Below, piece after piece: positions 8,110-16,881 of a stretch of DNA of 64,000 nucleotides. The notes beneath the pieces are model-generated. The model did no database searches, was not told the origin of the DNA, and worked only from the letters and a program-made list of their open reading frames with translations. The first letter of the stretch is position 1; the number at the start of each line of letters is the position of its first letter. The translations under genes and the position numbers were made by a program. Source of the stretch: UBA10438 sp044238605 (GTDB taxonomy: Bacteria > Bacteroidota > Ignavibacteria > Kapaibacteriales > Kapaibacteriaceae). The stretch covers positions 1-64,000 of the forward strand of contig JBIICY010000007.1 of assembly GCA_044238605.1 (NCBI GenBank), written 5' to 3'.

Positions 8110-8890
8110 AGATAGCCAAAAGAATTTCGGCCCAGTATGCCCCCTCTGTAAGGGCTGCTGGGTCGATTCGTTCTAGGGCTCGCTCAAGCTTGCCGGTTGC
8201 TTCGTCGAGGGCGGCTTCGTCGAGTTCTTCCTGGGCGGTTGCTTCAAATGCACGCCATGCTTCGAGGCAGAGCAGAAAGTGCGCAACACTGGAGTTCACG
8301 AACTGCTGCGCGTAGTAGCCCCATTCGCGGTCCAAGAGTACGATTGCGCAATCTGCACGTTCATCAATGCACACTGCGTCGCCATCGTCTGTTGTTGCAA
8401 TTCTCCAGAACGTAGCAAAGAAATCTTCCGATGCTGATGAGTCCTCATCCGGTGTTGCAACTTCGAGGTCGTTCACAAACTTGATCGGCGGATTGTGAAA
8501 GCTGAGCTCCGGCTCTGCGCGTCCGGGGAGTCCGGCCTTGGTGAGCATATCTACCGTTGCCTTTGGGGCCAGCATGTCGGCAATAGCATCTGCGCTGCAT
8601 CCAACAAGTGGCTCTCCAGCCCACGAGCGCGCTACAACCTGTGGTGCAGGCACAGCTGGGGTTGGGATGTCTGTTGCGATGGCACGAAGGAACAATGCCG
8701 ACGATAGAGTCATGTGAGACAGGTACACGGTGTCGATAAGCTCCGTGTTGTCTTCATCGGTTTCGAGGGCATCGGCTGCCTCGTCGCGGATGGTGATCAA
8801 CAGATCAATCTGATCATCATCCAGCTGAGCAAGTCGCTCTGGGTCTTCCAGAATGTCTGGCAATCCAAGTGTTAAGAGTCGTGCATCCAT
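8108..8890 (-). CDS. Hypothetical acidic protein, SUKH/SMI1-like
   Basis: The protein has 260 residues, is acidic and has no signal peptide or membrane segment. The C-terminal half contains DREWGYYAQQFVNSSVAHFLLCLEAW split around an NSS...FL..L pattern, which resembles the SUKH-4/SMI1 fold found in immunity and regulatory proteins; the N-terminal half is helical and unassigned. The gene follows the EamA transporter gene by 26 bp on the same strand, so the two are probably co-transcribed. No toxin gene is adjacent, so a toxin-immunity role is not supported. The SUKH resemblance is by eye. Confidence 0.6.
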   Translation of the reverse strand: MDARLLTLGLPDILEDPERLAQLDDDQIDLLITIRDEAADALETDEDNTELIDTVYLSHMTLSSALFLRAIATDIPTPAVPAPQVVARSWAGEPLVGCSADAIADMLAPKATVDMLTKAGLPGRAEPELSFHNPPIKFVNDLEVATPDEDSSASEDFFATFWRIATTDDGDAVCIDERADCAIVLLDREWGYYAQQFVNSSVAHFLLCLEAWRAFEATAQEELDEAALDEATGKLERALERIDPAALTEGAYWAEILLAI

Positions 8891-8916
8891 AAGGGTACTT
8901 TCGAAGTTGAAGGTGG

Positions 8917-9843
8917 TTAATACATAACGAGGATCAGAACGCCCACAACGCTGATAACTGCTCCGATGACAGCCCGCATGCGAAGGGGCTCGCGGTAGAC
9001 AAGTCGTGCGATGATCATCACAACAAACGGAACAAGCGAGAAAATGGTCTGTGCGATTGCCGCCGGAAGTTTCTGTGCTGCAAGTAGCGAGAGGGTAACG
9101 CCGATAACCGGACCCGACACGACGCCTAGGAACATGGCGTTGCGTGATGATGTCTCGGCAAAGGCCTGGCGAAGAGGAACATGCGGAGCCCGACGGATGA
9201 TGTCCAGCAGGTACGTTGCCGCAAACCCTACACTCATGCGAACAAACGTTGCATGGAACGGGGCTATCAACGGCTGATTATCAGCCGACATCATGCCCTT
9301 TTTTGCCAGTACAAGTCCAACGCCCTGACACACAGCGCCGCCAACTGCCAGAAGCACTCCTGCCGTGAACGTGCCATAGCCCTCGCGTGCAACATCATGC
9401 TGCTCTTCCGAAGAATACGTTGCCACGACAACGCCGAGAAGTGTAACTGTTATACCAGTGATATCGATCAGAGAGATGTGCTCATCAAGCAGGAACAGCG
9501 CAGCGCCAGCCGCGGCGGCAGGAGCCAGAGTTCCGATCACGCTTTGACGTCGGGCACCCAGGATGCGCAGAGACGTAAATCCGAACAGATCCCCGATCGA
9601 CAAACCAACAACGCCGCTTAAACCAAGCCAAAGCCAAGATTGAATAGGGGTGGAGATCACAAGCGACCATGGCCATATCCCCGCAGTGATGCTGCCTAAT
9701 GCCAGGGTGGTCCACACCGCCAGCAACAGCCGCGCACGGTTAAGCAGACCCGGATCAATGATGCGGGATGCCCGAAGAAACGCATACGTGCCCACGCTCC
9801 ATGAGAGCAGGGTTCCGGTTGCAGCGAGAAAGCCGAGAAGCAT
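8917..9843 (-). CDS. EamA/DMT-family permease
   Basis: The protein has 308 residues with ten hydrophobic segments arranged as two repeats of five (two EamA domains, about 3-135 and 150-307), the usual drug/metabolite transporter layout in the inner membrane. The second repeat includes GVVSGPVIGVTLSLLAAQ and a final AVISVVGVLILVMY. The substrate is unknown. The start is the ATG at 9843; it abuts a 7-bp repeat array lying immediately upstream on the minus strand, so the array falls in its leader or promoter region. Confidence 0.9.
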   Translation of the reverse strand: MLLGFLAATGTLLSWSVGTYAFLRASRIIDPGLLNRARLLLAVWTTLALGSITAGIWPWSLVISTPIQSWLWLGLSGVVGLSIGDLFGFTSLRILGARRQSVIGTLAPAAAAGAALFLLDEHISLIDITGITVTLLGVVVATYSSEEQHDVAREGYGTFTAGVLLAVGGAVCQGVGLVLAKKGMMSADNQPLIAPFHATFVRMSVGFAATYLLDIIRRAPHVPLRQAFAETSSRNAMFLGVVSGPVIGVTLSLLAAQKLPAAIAQTIFSLVPFVVMIIARLVYREPLRMRAVIGAVISVVGVLILVMY

Positions 9844-9844
9844 A

Positions 9845-9900
9845 GGGTTAGGGACTAGGGACTTGGGACACAGGGACTAGGGACTAGGGAGTAGGGACAC
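9845..9900. repeat. Tandem heptanucleotide array (about 8 units)
   Basis: The units are GGGACTA, GGGACTT, GGGACAC, GGGAGTA and a leading GGGTTA, in 7-bp register apart from one extra base at 9872. They fill the gap between the start codon of the EamA gene (9843) and the terminator of the small ribosomal gene. Confidence 0.9.
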
Positions 9901-9904
9901 ACGG

Positions 9905-9931
9905 CAAAAAGAAATGGGCGCCGAAGCGCCC
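9905..9931 (-). terminator. Rho-independent terminator of the small ribosomal protein gene
   Basis: On the minus strand GGGCGC-TTCG-GCGCCC (9931-9916) is followed by ATTTCTTTTTG. The UUCG tetraloop makes a very stable hairpin, placed 7 bp after the TAG stop of the 31-codon gene. Confidence 0.85.
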
Positions 9932-9937
9932 ACAACC

Positions 9938-10033
9938 CTATTTGTTCTTCTTTTTGTGACGGTTCTTGCGAAGCCGCTTCTTGCGCTTGTGCGTTGCCAT
10001 TTTATGACGCTTGCGCTTTTTTCCGCATGGCAT
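9938..10033 (-). CDS. AURKAIP1/COX24-type small ribosomal protein (31 aa)
   Basis: This gene is too short for ordinary ORF tracks. The minus strand reads from ATG at 10033 to TAG at 9938-9940 and encodes a 31-residue, extremely basic peptide beginning MPCGKKRKRHKMATHKRKK. This is the conserved Bacteroidota AURKAIP1/COX24 (mS38/bS22-like) domain, a small-subunit ribosomal protein. GAGG lies upstream of the start. It is followed by its own strong terminator and preceded by the TPR gene 43 bp away. Recognition is by direct family resemblance and is firm; the exact ribosomal nomenclature is less so. Confidence 0.88.
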   Translation of the reverse strand: MPCGKKRKRHKMATHKRKKRLRKNRHKKKNK

Positions 10034-10076
10034 AGTGTTCCTCGAGGATTACGTGTTACAAAGTTCTTTTAGTTTT

Positions 10077-10703
10077 TTACGTCGTTGTTTCCAGTTGTTG
10101 AATTGCCAAAGCTGCACGCTGTCCGATCATTGATGTTGAGTCTGCCTTCTTGCAGGTTGTAAACCAGCGAAGAGCTTCTCCAACATTATCCATCTGGGCA
10201 TACATCACAGCAAGGTTGAAAAGTGCCGACTGATTCTTGGGCTCTCGAGAGATGATGCCCTTGAGTTCAGCCATGCCGTCTTCCTTGCGTCCCATTTGAA
10301 ACAGCGCATACGCATAGTCGATGCGCACTGCTGTGTTCGATGGATCGATCTTTCTGAGAAAGATCTCGTAGTACCGAGCCGCTTTGTCAAATTTTCCAAG
10401 ATCGTAGCTGATATTCGCTGCTGAAACCACCATCATACTGTCGAGTGGGTGGCTGGCAAGTGAATCTTCCAGCGTTGACAGCAGCCCCGTTAAACGCTTC
10501 GTGCGTTCAGCGGATTCTGCCGCCTGTTTATCCATATCCTTCTGTGCCGACCGTTCAATCGCTCGTTGTTGTGCGAGCCCCTTGCCTTCTTCCTGTGCCT
10601 GTGCGATTACGTACCGCGAAACCGCAAACGACCCACCCCCAGCAACTACTGCGATCGCAATGGCAAGAGCCACGGCGCGCGCTGAAGCACTACTTCCGAT
10701 CAT
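10077..10703 (-). CDS. Membrane-anchored TPR protein
   Basis: The protein has 208 residues. A single N-terminal membrane segment (about 9-33) precedes a coiled-coil linker and TPR-like repeats (about 85-205, with DYAYALFQMGRKEDGMAEL and NLAVMYAQMDNVGEALRWF units). TPR folds mediate protein contacts, so this is likely a periplasm-facing scaffold. The ATG at 10703 overlaps the stop of the HU/IHF gene by 4 bp (ATGA), so the two are translationally coupled. The partner is unknown. Confidence 0.8.
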   Translation of the reverse strand: MIGSSASARAVALAIAIAVVAGGGSFAVSRYVIAQAQEEGKGLAQQRAIERSAQKDMDKQAAESAERTKRLTGLLSTLEDSLASHPLDSMMVVSAANISYDLGKFDKAARYYEIFLRKIDPSNTAVRIDYAYALFQMGRKEDGMAELKGIISREPKNQSALFNLAVMYAQMDNVGEALRWFTTCKKADSTSMIGQRAALAIQQLETTT

Positions 10704-11026
10704 TGCGCATCTGTTGTGTTCTGAGCTGAACCAGCAGCGCGCAGCTTGTCGTGCACTTTCTCCTGGAATTCAGAACTCACCTTAAATGCTGGAATGAACC
10801 GCTCCTCGAGTGGCACTGGATCTCCCGTGCGGGGATTGCGTGCCATGCGAGGCTTCCTGCTCTTAACGCTAAACACGCCGAACCCACGTAGTTCGATTCG
10901 GTGTCCTTCAGCGAGAGCATCGATGATGCTGAGGAGGAATCCATCCACAACCGCCTTTGTCTCGAGCTTGGTTAGCCCGGTCTCACCGGCGATTTTATCG
11001 ACGATATCGGCTTTCGTGACGTTCAA
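10700..11026 (-). CDS. HU/IHF-family DNA-binding protein
   Basis: The 108-residue protein has the whole HU fold: N-terminal helices (TKADIVDKIAGETGLTK) and the DNA-binding arm signature GFGVFSVKSRKPRMARNPRTG split around the proline tip. A short extension follows (AAGSAQNTTDAQ). It bends and compacts DNA. The start codon is TTG at 11026, supported by AAAGAGG 5 nt upstream and by the usual family N-terminus. It is divergent from uppS. Confidence 0.93.
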   Translation of the reverse strand: MNVTKADIVDKIAGETGLTKLETKAVVDGFLLSIIDALAEGHRIELRGFGVFSVKSRKPRMARNPRTGDPVPLEERFIPAFKVSSEFQEKVHDKLRAAGSAQNTTDAQ

Positions 11027-11170
11027 CCTGGCCTCTTTGAACAGGATACAATAGTATGAGCTTGTTTGCGTACCCTACTTAGCATTAGCCACCTAGGATC
11101 TGCGGATGGCAAACATACGAAAGCCCCTTATTCTGCACAACCTTAGCCCCGGCCAATAGCGCCAAATTCC

Positions 11171-11178
11171 TATCTTTG
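11171..11178 (+). promoter_or_regulatory. Candidate -7 box (TATCTTTG) for the uppS operon
   Basis: This is an exact TAnnTTTG match. A start near 11183 gives a 21-nt leader carrying GGGAGGA before GTG 11204, which is why I prefer that start over GTG 11183. Confidence 0.5.
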
Positions 11179-11203
11179 CCACGTGATACGTACGGGAGGA
11201 AGA

Positions 11204-12043
11204 GTGACCTGGTCCGAGGAGCTGGTCTCAGTCCAAGAACAACAACTGCGCGATTCGCTCATGAACACTGGACGCATGCCAAAGCATGTGGCCGTGATCA
11301 TGGACGGTAATGGGCGTTGGGCCGAGGAGCGCGGCAAACCGCGTTTTGAAGGACATCGCGAGGGTATGGAGCGCGTGCGTTCTTCCGTAAAGACATGTTC
11401 GAAACTTGGCGTGTCGTATCTAACTCTCTATGCGTTCTCGATCGAGAACTGGAAACGTCCAGTTCCTGAGGTGCGCTTTTTGATGTCGCTTCTGGAATCC
11501 TACCTCGTTCGCGAGGTAGATGAGCTCCATGCCAACAACGTGCGTATCAATGCTATCGGCAAGATCAACGCTCTTCCAAAGACCGTGCAGAAAGTACTGC
11601 AGTCGGCAATAGATAGAACCAAGCAGAACGATGGTCTTACTTTGACGCTTGCTTTGAGTTATGGTTCCAGGTGGGACATTCAGCGTGCCGTGCAGGTTAT
11701 TGCCATGGACGTGCGGCGCGGGAAACTCTCGCCGGAAGATCTTACCGAAGAGACCATCACCGCATATCTGCAGACGTCCGGCATGCCTGATCCAGACCTT
11801 ATCATCCGCACGAGCGGGGAGATGCGTCTCAGCAACTTCCTCCTCTGGGAAGCGGCATATGCAGAGCTGTATGTAACAGACACGCTGTGGCCGGAATTCA
11901 CGGAGCAGGAACTCTACAAGGGGCTTGCCAGCTACGTGCTGCGGGAGCGACGATTTGGAAAAACATCTGCACAGATCACCACGCAAGACGAGGCCGTGCA
12001 GCCACGATCAACACTGGAACGGATCCTGAATGCGCTCAAATAG
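11204..12043 (+). CDS. uppS: Undecaprenyl diphosphate synthase
   Basis: The protein has 279 residues from GTG 11204 (286 from the alternative GTG 11183). Cis-prenyltransferase motifs are present: HVAVIMDGNGRWAEERG with the catalytic Asp, HREGMERV, YLTLYAFSIENWKRP, and the C-terminal IRTSGEMRLSNFLLW with WPEF. It condenses FPP with IPP to make the C55 lipid carrier for peptidoglycan and O-antigen. It is the first gene of the envelope operon, and its end overlaps the start of bamA by 14 bp. Confidence 0.96.
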   Translation: MTWSEELVSVQEQQLRDSLMNTGRMPKHVAVIMDGNGRWAEERGKPRFEGHREGMERVRSSVKTCSKLGVSYLTLYAFSIENWKRPVPEVRFLMSLLESYLVREVDELHANNVRINAIGKINALPKTVQKVLQSAIDRTKQNDGLTLTLALSYGSRWDIQRAVQVIAMDVRRGKLSPEDLTEETITAYLQTSGMPDPDLIIRTSGEMRLSNFLLWEAAYAELYVTDTLWPEFTEQELYKGLASYVLRERRFGKTSAQITTQDEAVQPRSTLERILNALK

Positions 12044-14414
12044 CATTGCGCTTTGTATCGCCGTTCTACTGGTTGGTTGTGTGCAGTTTGCCCTAGCGCA
12101 AATGCCGCAGCAACGCAGTCCGATTATTGCCGGGATTACGGTCGAGGGCCTTACGCAAGGCGCAGACATGCAGACGGTGATTGCTTATTCAGGATTGCGG
12201 GTTGGACAGGAAGCCAAACCAGACGATCTGATGAATGCGGTAAAGAACCTCTGGAACAGACGCACCTTTAACGATGTAAAGATTGAAAAGGAGCGCGAAA
12301 CTGCTCTTGGTGTGTTCCTTGTGATCAAGGTTACACCGATGCCACGTCTGAGAAACGTTACCATTATTGGCAACGACGAGGTCTCGCTCGAAGACATCAT
12401 GAAGGTTATGGACAAACGTAATGGGGACATCCTCTCGCCCTATGACGAATACCTCGTTCGTGAGTCCATCAGAAAGCTCTACGCAAAAGAGGGTCTACTC
12501 TTTGCGCGGGTCAAGACCAAGACCACGTCTGCTGACTCTGCGAATTTCTTTGACTTAGATATTGAGATCGATGAAGGGGTAGAGTTCAAGGTTGTCCATA
12601 TCGAGGTTGAAGGCAATGATGCCTACACCGACGAGCAGATAGCAAAGGCCTTCGAAGAAACTCAGACCAAGAAGTGGTGGGAGATCTGGAAGTCTGCAAA
12701 GTTCGACGCCACCAAGTATGAAGAAGACAAGAAGAAACTCGCAACGTGGTTTCTGGATAACGGTCTACTCGATGCAGAAATCCTTGGCGATACCGTAATC
12801 TTTAATGATGAGAATGAGACGGTAAAGATCGTTCTGCGTATCAAAGAAGGCCGCAAGTATTACGTCCGCAACGTGCAGTTTACCGGACAGACCATTTACC
12901 CAGAGGCACTGCTTCTGCGTCAGCTCGGCTTTGAACGCGGTGAAGTATATAACGACACCAAGTTCCGTGCTCAGATCGAAATCAACGAAGATCAGTCCGA
13001 TGTAAAGTCACTCTACGCAGACAATGGCTACCTAGGCGTACGGATTGAGCCGGAGTTCAACCGTGTTAGTAATGACAGCATCGACATCATGGTGCGCATT
13101 GTTGAAGGCGACCAGTACACCGTGCGGCGCGTTGAGATCGTTGGCAATACGAAGACGCGAGATAGGGTTATTCGTCGTGAATTGTTCATCCGTCCGGGCG
13201 ACTACTTTAACCGTGCTGCATTGATTCGAAGCGTCAGGGGGCTTGGGGTTCTCAACTTCTTTAACCCTGAAGCGCTGAAGCCTCAGGTGCTGCCGGTTGA
13301 CAAAACAAAGGTCGATGTTGTTCTCAAGGTAGAAGAACGTTCCACGGATACCTTCAATGCCTCTGTTGGTTTTGCCGGCTCGTTTGGCCTTACAGCTTCT
13401 GTTGGTATAACGCTGAACAACTTTGATATCAGCGAACCCTTTAGTGGCGGGGCTGGACAGGTCCTTGCGCTGCAATTCGAGCAAGGACAGCAGACGCGCT
13501 TGCAGACACTTCAGCTCTCATTTACCGAGCCATGGCTGTTTGGCAAGCCTACGTCGATCGGATTTAACATCTACGACACCAAGCAGAACTTTGTCTTCAA
13601 CACACGCCGTACCGGCGCACAGGTAAACTTCGGTAGAAGGCTCCGTTGGCCGGATGATTACTTCCGCGCCGACTGGAGCATGTCGTTTGAGCGTATCGAA
13701 TCAGACATCGATAATATCTGGTCTCGTGCTGGTGTAAACACGGGTCTGATCTTTTCTCAGACCATTTCGCGGACGAGCTTCGACAATGTGATCTTCCCAA
13801 CATCTGGCTCAAGGTTCTTGCTCTCGCTACGCGGTACTGCCGCAGCTCTCGGCGTTGGCACAACGGACTTCGGAAAGATTGGGATGAACTTTGACATGGT
13901 TAACCCATTGCTGCAAATCGGTGGCAACAATCGACTGGTATTGTTCATGGGATCGGAGCTCGGCTACGTAAGTGGCATTCGCGTAGATACCACAATGCCG
14001 CCGAGTGAGCTCTACTACATGGGTGGTAACGGCCTTGGCGGATTTAACGTAACGCCATTGCGCGGCTACGAAGACAACTCGATTGGTCCATTGCGCTTTG
14101 GCGCAGGAGCGGGCCGGCCAACTCCACAGGGCGGACGTGTACTGGCGCGTTTTGTGACCGAGCTGCGCTTTGCGTTAACGCTCAGCCCCTTCCCAATCTA
14201 TTTACTTAGTTTTGCCGAGGCGGGGAACGTCTGGGCAAGCCTTCGAGAAGCTGATCCATTTAATCTGAAGCGGTCGGTTGGTGTTGGTATGAGGCTTCTG
14301 CTTCAGCCCATCGGACTGCTTGGGTTTGACGTAGGATATGGCTTCGACGACAACCCGCTCATTCCCGGTCAGCAGCGGTCTGGATGGCAGTTTCACTTCC
14401 AGTTCGGACGCTGA
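12030..14414 (+). CDS. bamA: Outer membrane assembly factor BamA
   Basis: The 794-residue protein has a signal peptide (about 1-23, cleaved after LAQ), five POTRA-like repeats (about 35-420; each has a GN or G-containing beta turn such as VEGNDAYTDEQI and IVGNTKTRDRVIRREL) and an Omp85 barrel (about 440-794) with the conserved GGNGLGGFN-like and RGYEDNSIGP loops. The last residues FQFGR lack the C-terminal aromatic common in beta-barrel signals. It inserts beta-barrel proteins into the outer membrane. It is coupled to uppS and followed by two Skp-type chaperone genes, the usual functional neighbourhood. Confidence 0.97.
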   Translation: MRSNSIALCIAVLLVGCVQFALAQMPQQRSPIIAGITVEGLTQGADMQTVIAYSGLRVGQEAKPDDLMNAVKNLWNRRTFNDVKIEKERETALGVFLVIKVTPMPRLRNVTIIGNDEVSLEDIMKVMDKRNGDILSPYDEYLVRESIRKLYAKEGLLFARVKTKTTSADSANFFDLDIEIDEGVEFKVVHIEVEGNDAYTDEQIAKAFEETQTKKWWEIWKSAKFDATKYEEDKKKLATWFLDNGLLDAEILGDTVIFNDENETVKIVLRIKEGRKYYVRNVQFTGQTIYPEALLLRQLGFERGEVYNDTKFRAQIEINEDQSDVKSLYADNGYLGVRIEPEFNRVSNDSIDIMVRIVEGDQYTVRRVEIVGNTKTRDRVIRRELFIRPGDYFNRAALIRSVRGLGVLNFFNPEALKPQVLPVDKTKVDVVLKVEERSTDTFNASVGFAGSFGLTASVGITLNNFDISEPFSGGAGQVLALQFEQGQQTRLQTLQLSFTEPWLFGKPTSIGFNIYDTKQNFVFNTRRTGAQVNFGRRLRWPDDYFRADWSMSFERIESDIDNIWSRAGVNTGLIFSQTISRTSFDNVIFPTSGSRFLLSLRGTAAALGVGTTDFGKIGMNFDMVNPLLQIGGNNRLVLFMGSELGYVSGIRVDTTMPPSELYYMGGNGLGGFNVTPLRGYEDNSIGPLRFGAGAGRPTPQGGRVLARFVTELRFALTLSPFPIYLLSFAEAGNVWASLREADPFNLKRSVGVGMRLLLQPIGLLGFDVGYGFDDNPLIPGQQRSGWQFHFQFGR

Positions 14415-14438
14415 TCACAGTACCTACGAATTCAAAAC

Positions 14439-14984
14439 ATGTCTAACGTATTCTCACGGAAAACTATCATGATGGTTCGCATTGCTTGTGTTGCTCTTGC
14501 AACAATCGTTGCATCTACAGTTGCAGGTGCACAGAATTTTAAGATCGGTGTTGTTAGCACTGACGTTATCATCAAGGAACTGCCAGAGGCAATCAAGGCC
14601 AGCAAGACCATGGAAGAGCTTGGTCTGAAGTATCGTGATACGCTCCAGATGATGCAGAAGGAATTCGAAACTCGGGTAGAGAATTACCGCAAGCAGGAAG
14701 CAATGATGACTGCTGAAGGGAAGCGCAAGGAAGAAGAATCACTTGCCGGACTGCGCCAGCGCTTCATGATGTACAACGAAGAAAAGAACGCCGAGATCAA
14801 GAAGATGAGCGAAGAGTTCATGCAGCCGATTCGTCAGAAGGTTTCCGATGCAATCGCTGCAGTAGCAAAGGAAGAAAAGCTCAACATGGTTCTGGAAAAG
14901 AGCCTCGGTGTTGTGCTGTACAGCGAAGACAAGGCTGATGTGACGTACAAGGTGCTAGACCGCATGAAGCGCGGCGGTAACTGA
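14439..14984 (+). CDS. OmpH/Skp family periplasmic chaperone (first copy)
   Basis: The protein has 181 residues with a signal peptide ending at about VAGAQ (30). It then has the Skp pattern: a small beta region FKIGVVSTDVIIKELPEA, a long helical hairpin (about 60-150) rich in Lys/Glu/Met, and a closing strand region with KLNMVLEKSLGVVLY. Skp trimers hold unfolded outer-membrane proteins for BamA. The start is the ATG at 14439; an alternative ATG at 14469 also leaves a signal peptide. It lies 24 bp after bamA. Confidence 0.93.
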   Translation: MSNVFSRKTIMMVRIACVALATIVASTVAGAQNFKIGVVSTDVIIKELPEAIKASKTMEELGLKYRDTLQMMQKEFETRVENYRKQEAMMTAEGKRKEEESLAGLRQRFMMYNEEKNAEIKKMSEEFMQPIRQKVSDAIAAVAKEEKLNMVLEKSLGVVLYSEDKADVTYKVLDRMKRGGN

Positions 14985-15046
14985 TACCTCGGCACACCAA
15001 TACGAGGTGTCGTTCGTTGCTCCTTGCTGAATACTGGAGTGTCAAG

Positions 15047-15829
15047 ATGAAATACTGTAGTGCGTTGATTGCCTTGTTACTATGTGCAGAACTTGTCTCT
15101 GCGCAGAAGATCGGGTATGTCTCCACTGATGCAATTCGCGGACAGTACGAATCGTCCAAGCAGGCTCAGGAACGTCTAGACGCCTACGTGGACGAGTGGA
15201 AGCAGGAGCTGGCTCAGCGTCAGCGCGACATCGACGAGCTCGATCTAGAGATCAAGAAGAACCGCCTGATCTGGAGTGATCAGGAACGCACAACAAAAGA
15301 GAAAGAGATCGAGGAAAAACGTCGCGACCGCGATCAGTTTGCCCGGCTCAAATTCGAGCCAGGGGGCGAGCACGATCAGCAGGCCGAACAGCTCTTCAAA
15401 CCCGTCTGGAACAAGATCTATACTGCTGTGCAGAAGGTAAGTGCCCAGGAAGGGTACGATATGGTGTGGGATAAGAGCACGCAGCCGTTGGTCTATGTTA
15501 ATGCCAAGTATGATATCACTGTCAAGGTGATGAAAGAACTCGGTATTGATGCTGGAGACCTCGAGGCAAAGCAGAAAGAAGCAATCGATGGCGATCCGCG
15601 CAACAAGCGTCAGGAGGAACCACGCCGTCGTAAGTCGCGCAGGACGTCTACCGATCAGCAATCTACTCCGGCTGCTGAGCCTATTACCACGCCGCTTTCA
15701 GCGCCAGCCGTGATGGATAATGGCCTGATGCCGAATGGACTTCCGCCGGATGGACAAACCCCTGGTATTGGTCCAATGCGCGTGCAGTCCAGCGGTCAGC
15801 CCGATACAACAGGAAAAGGTCCTAAATGA
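15047..15829 (+). CDS. OmpH/Skp family protein with long C-terminal tail (second copy)
   Basis: The protein has 260 residues. The start is the ATG at 15047, with TGGAG 7 nt upstream; an in-frame start at 15017 would extend it before a good signal peptide (MKYCSALIALLLCAELVSAQ). The Skp core (about 20-165) begins KIGYVSTDAIRGQYESSKQA, with a charged helical hairpin and the closing YDMVWDKSTQPLVYVNAKYDIT. After residue about 185 comes a basic run (RRRKSRRTS) and a Pro/Gly-rich low-complexity tail not seen in ordinary Skp. It overlaps lpxD by 4 bp. It is probably a paralogous OMP chaperone. Confidence 0.9.
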   Translation: MKYCSALIALLLCAELVSAQKIGYVSTDAIRGQYESSKQAQERLDAYVDEWKQELAQRQRDIDELDLEIKKNRLIWSDQERTTKEKEIEEKRRDRDQFARLKFEPGGEHDQQAEQLFKPVWNKIYTAVQKVSAQEGYDMVWDKSTQPLVYVNAKYDITVKVMKELGIDAGDLEAKQKEAIDGDPRNKRQEEPRRRKSRRTSTDQQSTPAAEPITTPLSAPAVMDNGLMPNGLPPDGQTPGIGPMRVQSSGQPDTTGKGPK

Positions 15830-16881
15830 GTCGAATTGCTCCAGTAACAGCAGGTGAGGTGGCCCGCTCTATTGGCGCGTCGGTTGTTGGTGATTCCGCG
15901 TTAATCATTACGTCGTTGGCCTCCCTCCAGGATGCTGCCGAAGGCTCGTTGTCGTTCTACGGCTCTACGTCATTCAAAGAGCAGTTCCTCGCAACCCGAG
16001 CATCATGTCTGCTTGTGCGCGAGTCGGATACGGCATTATCTCCATGTTCAACGATGATCGTTGTTGAAGATCCGTATACGTCGTTTGTGGCAGTTGTTGG
16101 TGCGTTTGCGCAAACTGCACATATGCCCGAGGGAGTACGTGCAGCAAGTGCCGTGATATCGGCCACAGCGCAGGTCCACGACACTGCGTCAATAGGCCCG
16201 GGGTGTGTGATTGGTGATGACTGCATCATTGGTGAACGTGTGCAGTTGGTTGCCAACGTTGTGGTGTATCCTCGGACGGTTATCGGAGATGGTACGATTG
16301 TGAACGCCAATGTAACGATGTATACAGACACCCAACTAGGGCGTGAGTGCATAGTCCATGCAGGTGTTGTGCTCGGAGCCGATGGCTTTGGATACGTCCA
16401 GCAGCCCGATGGGTCATATCTCAAGATTCCGCAGATCGGAAATGTTGTGATCGGCGATAATGTCGAGATTGGAGCAAATGTTACAATCGACAGGGCAGCG
16501 CTGGGATCCACGCACATCGGTAACGGAGTAAAGATCGATAACCTTGTGCAGATAGCGCACGGTGTAGTCGTTGGCGAGCATACAGCAATTGCTGCTCAGG
16601 CTGGCATCAGCGGTGGAGCGGTTCTTGGAAAGCGAAATCGTGTTGCAGGTCAGGTAGGAATTGCAGGCCACATTTCCGTTGCTGATGACGTTGTTGTGAT
16701 GGGGCAATCTGGAGTGACAAAGTCTATCACGTCAGCCGGTGTGTATTCTGGGACGCCTGCTCAGCCCCATGCTCGGCAGCTGCGTAACGATGCGGCCCTG
16801 CGGGATATCTTGCAGATGCAGCAGAAGATAGATCGATTCACATCGGTCGCTGAGAGATTTGAATCGAAGGAAGAATCATGA
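15826..16881 (+). CDS. lpxD: UDP-3-O-acylglucosamine N-acyltransferase
   Basis: The protein has 351 residues, with the LpxD uridine-binding N-terminal domain (about 1-100, LASLQDAAEGSLSFYG) and then a left-handed beta-helix of hexapeptide repeats (about 100-315), with the catalytic-His region NLVQIAHGVVVGEH. It adds the second 3-hydroxyacyl chain in lipid A synthesis. It overlaps its neighbours by ATGA on both sides, so the order skp-lpxD-lpxC/fabZ-lpxA is one translationally coupled unit. Confidence 0.97.
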   Translation: MSRIAPVTAGEVARSIGASVVGDSALIITSLASLQDAAEGSLSFYGSTSFKEQFLATRASCLLVRESDTALSPCSTMIVVEDPYTSFVAVVGAFAQTAHMPEGVRAASAVISATAQVHDTASIGPGCVIGDDCIIGERVQLVANVVVYPRTVIGDGTIVNANVTMYTDTQLGRECIVHAGVVLGADGFGYVQQPDGSYLKIPQIGNVVIGDNVEIGANVTIDRAALGSTHIGNGVKIDNLVQIAHGVVVGEHTAIAAQAGISGGAVLGKRNRVAGQVGIAGHISVADDVVVMGQSGVTKSITSAGVYSGTPAQPHARQLRNDAALRDILQMQQKIDRFTSVAERFESKEES

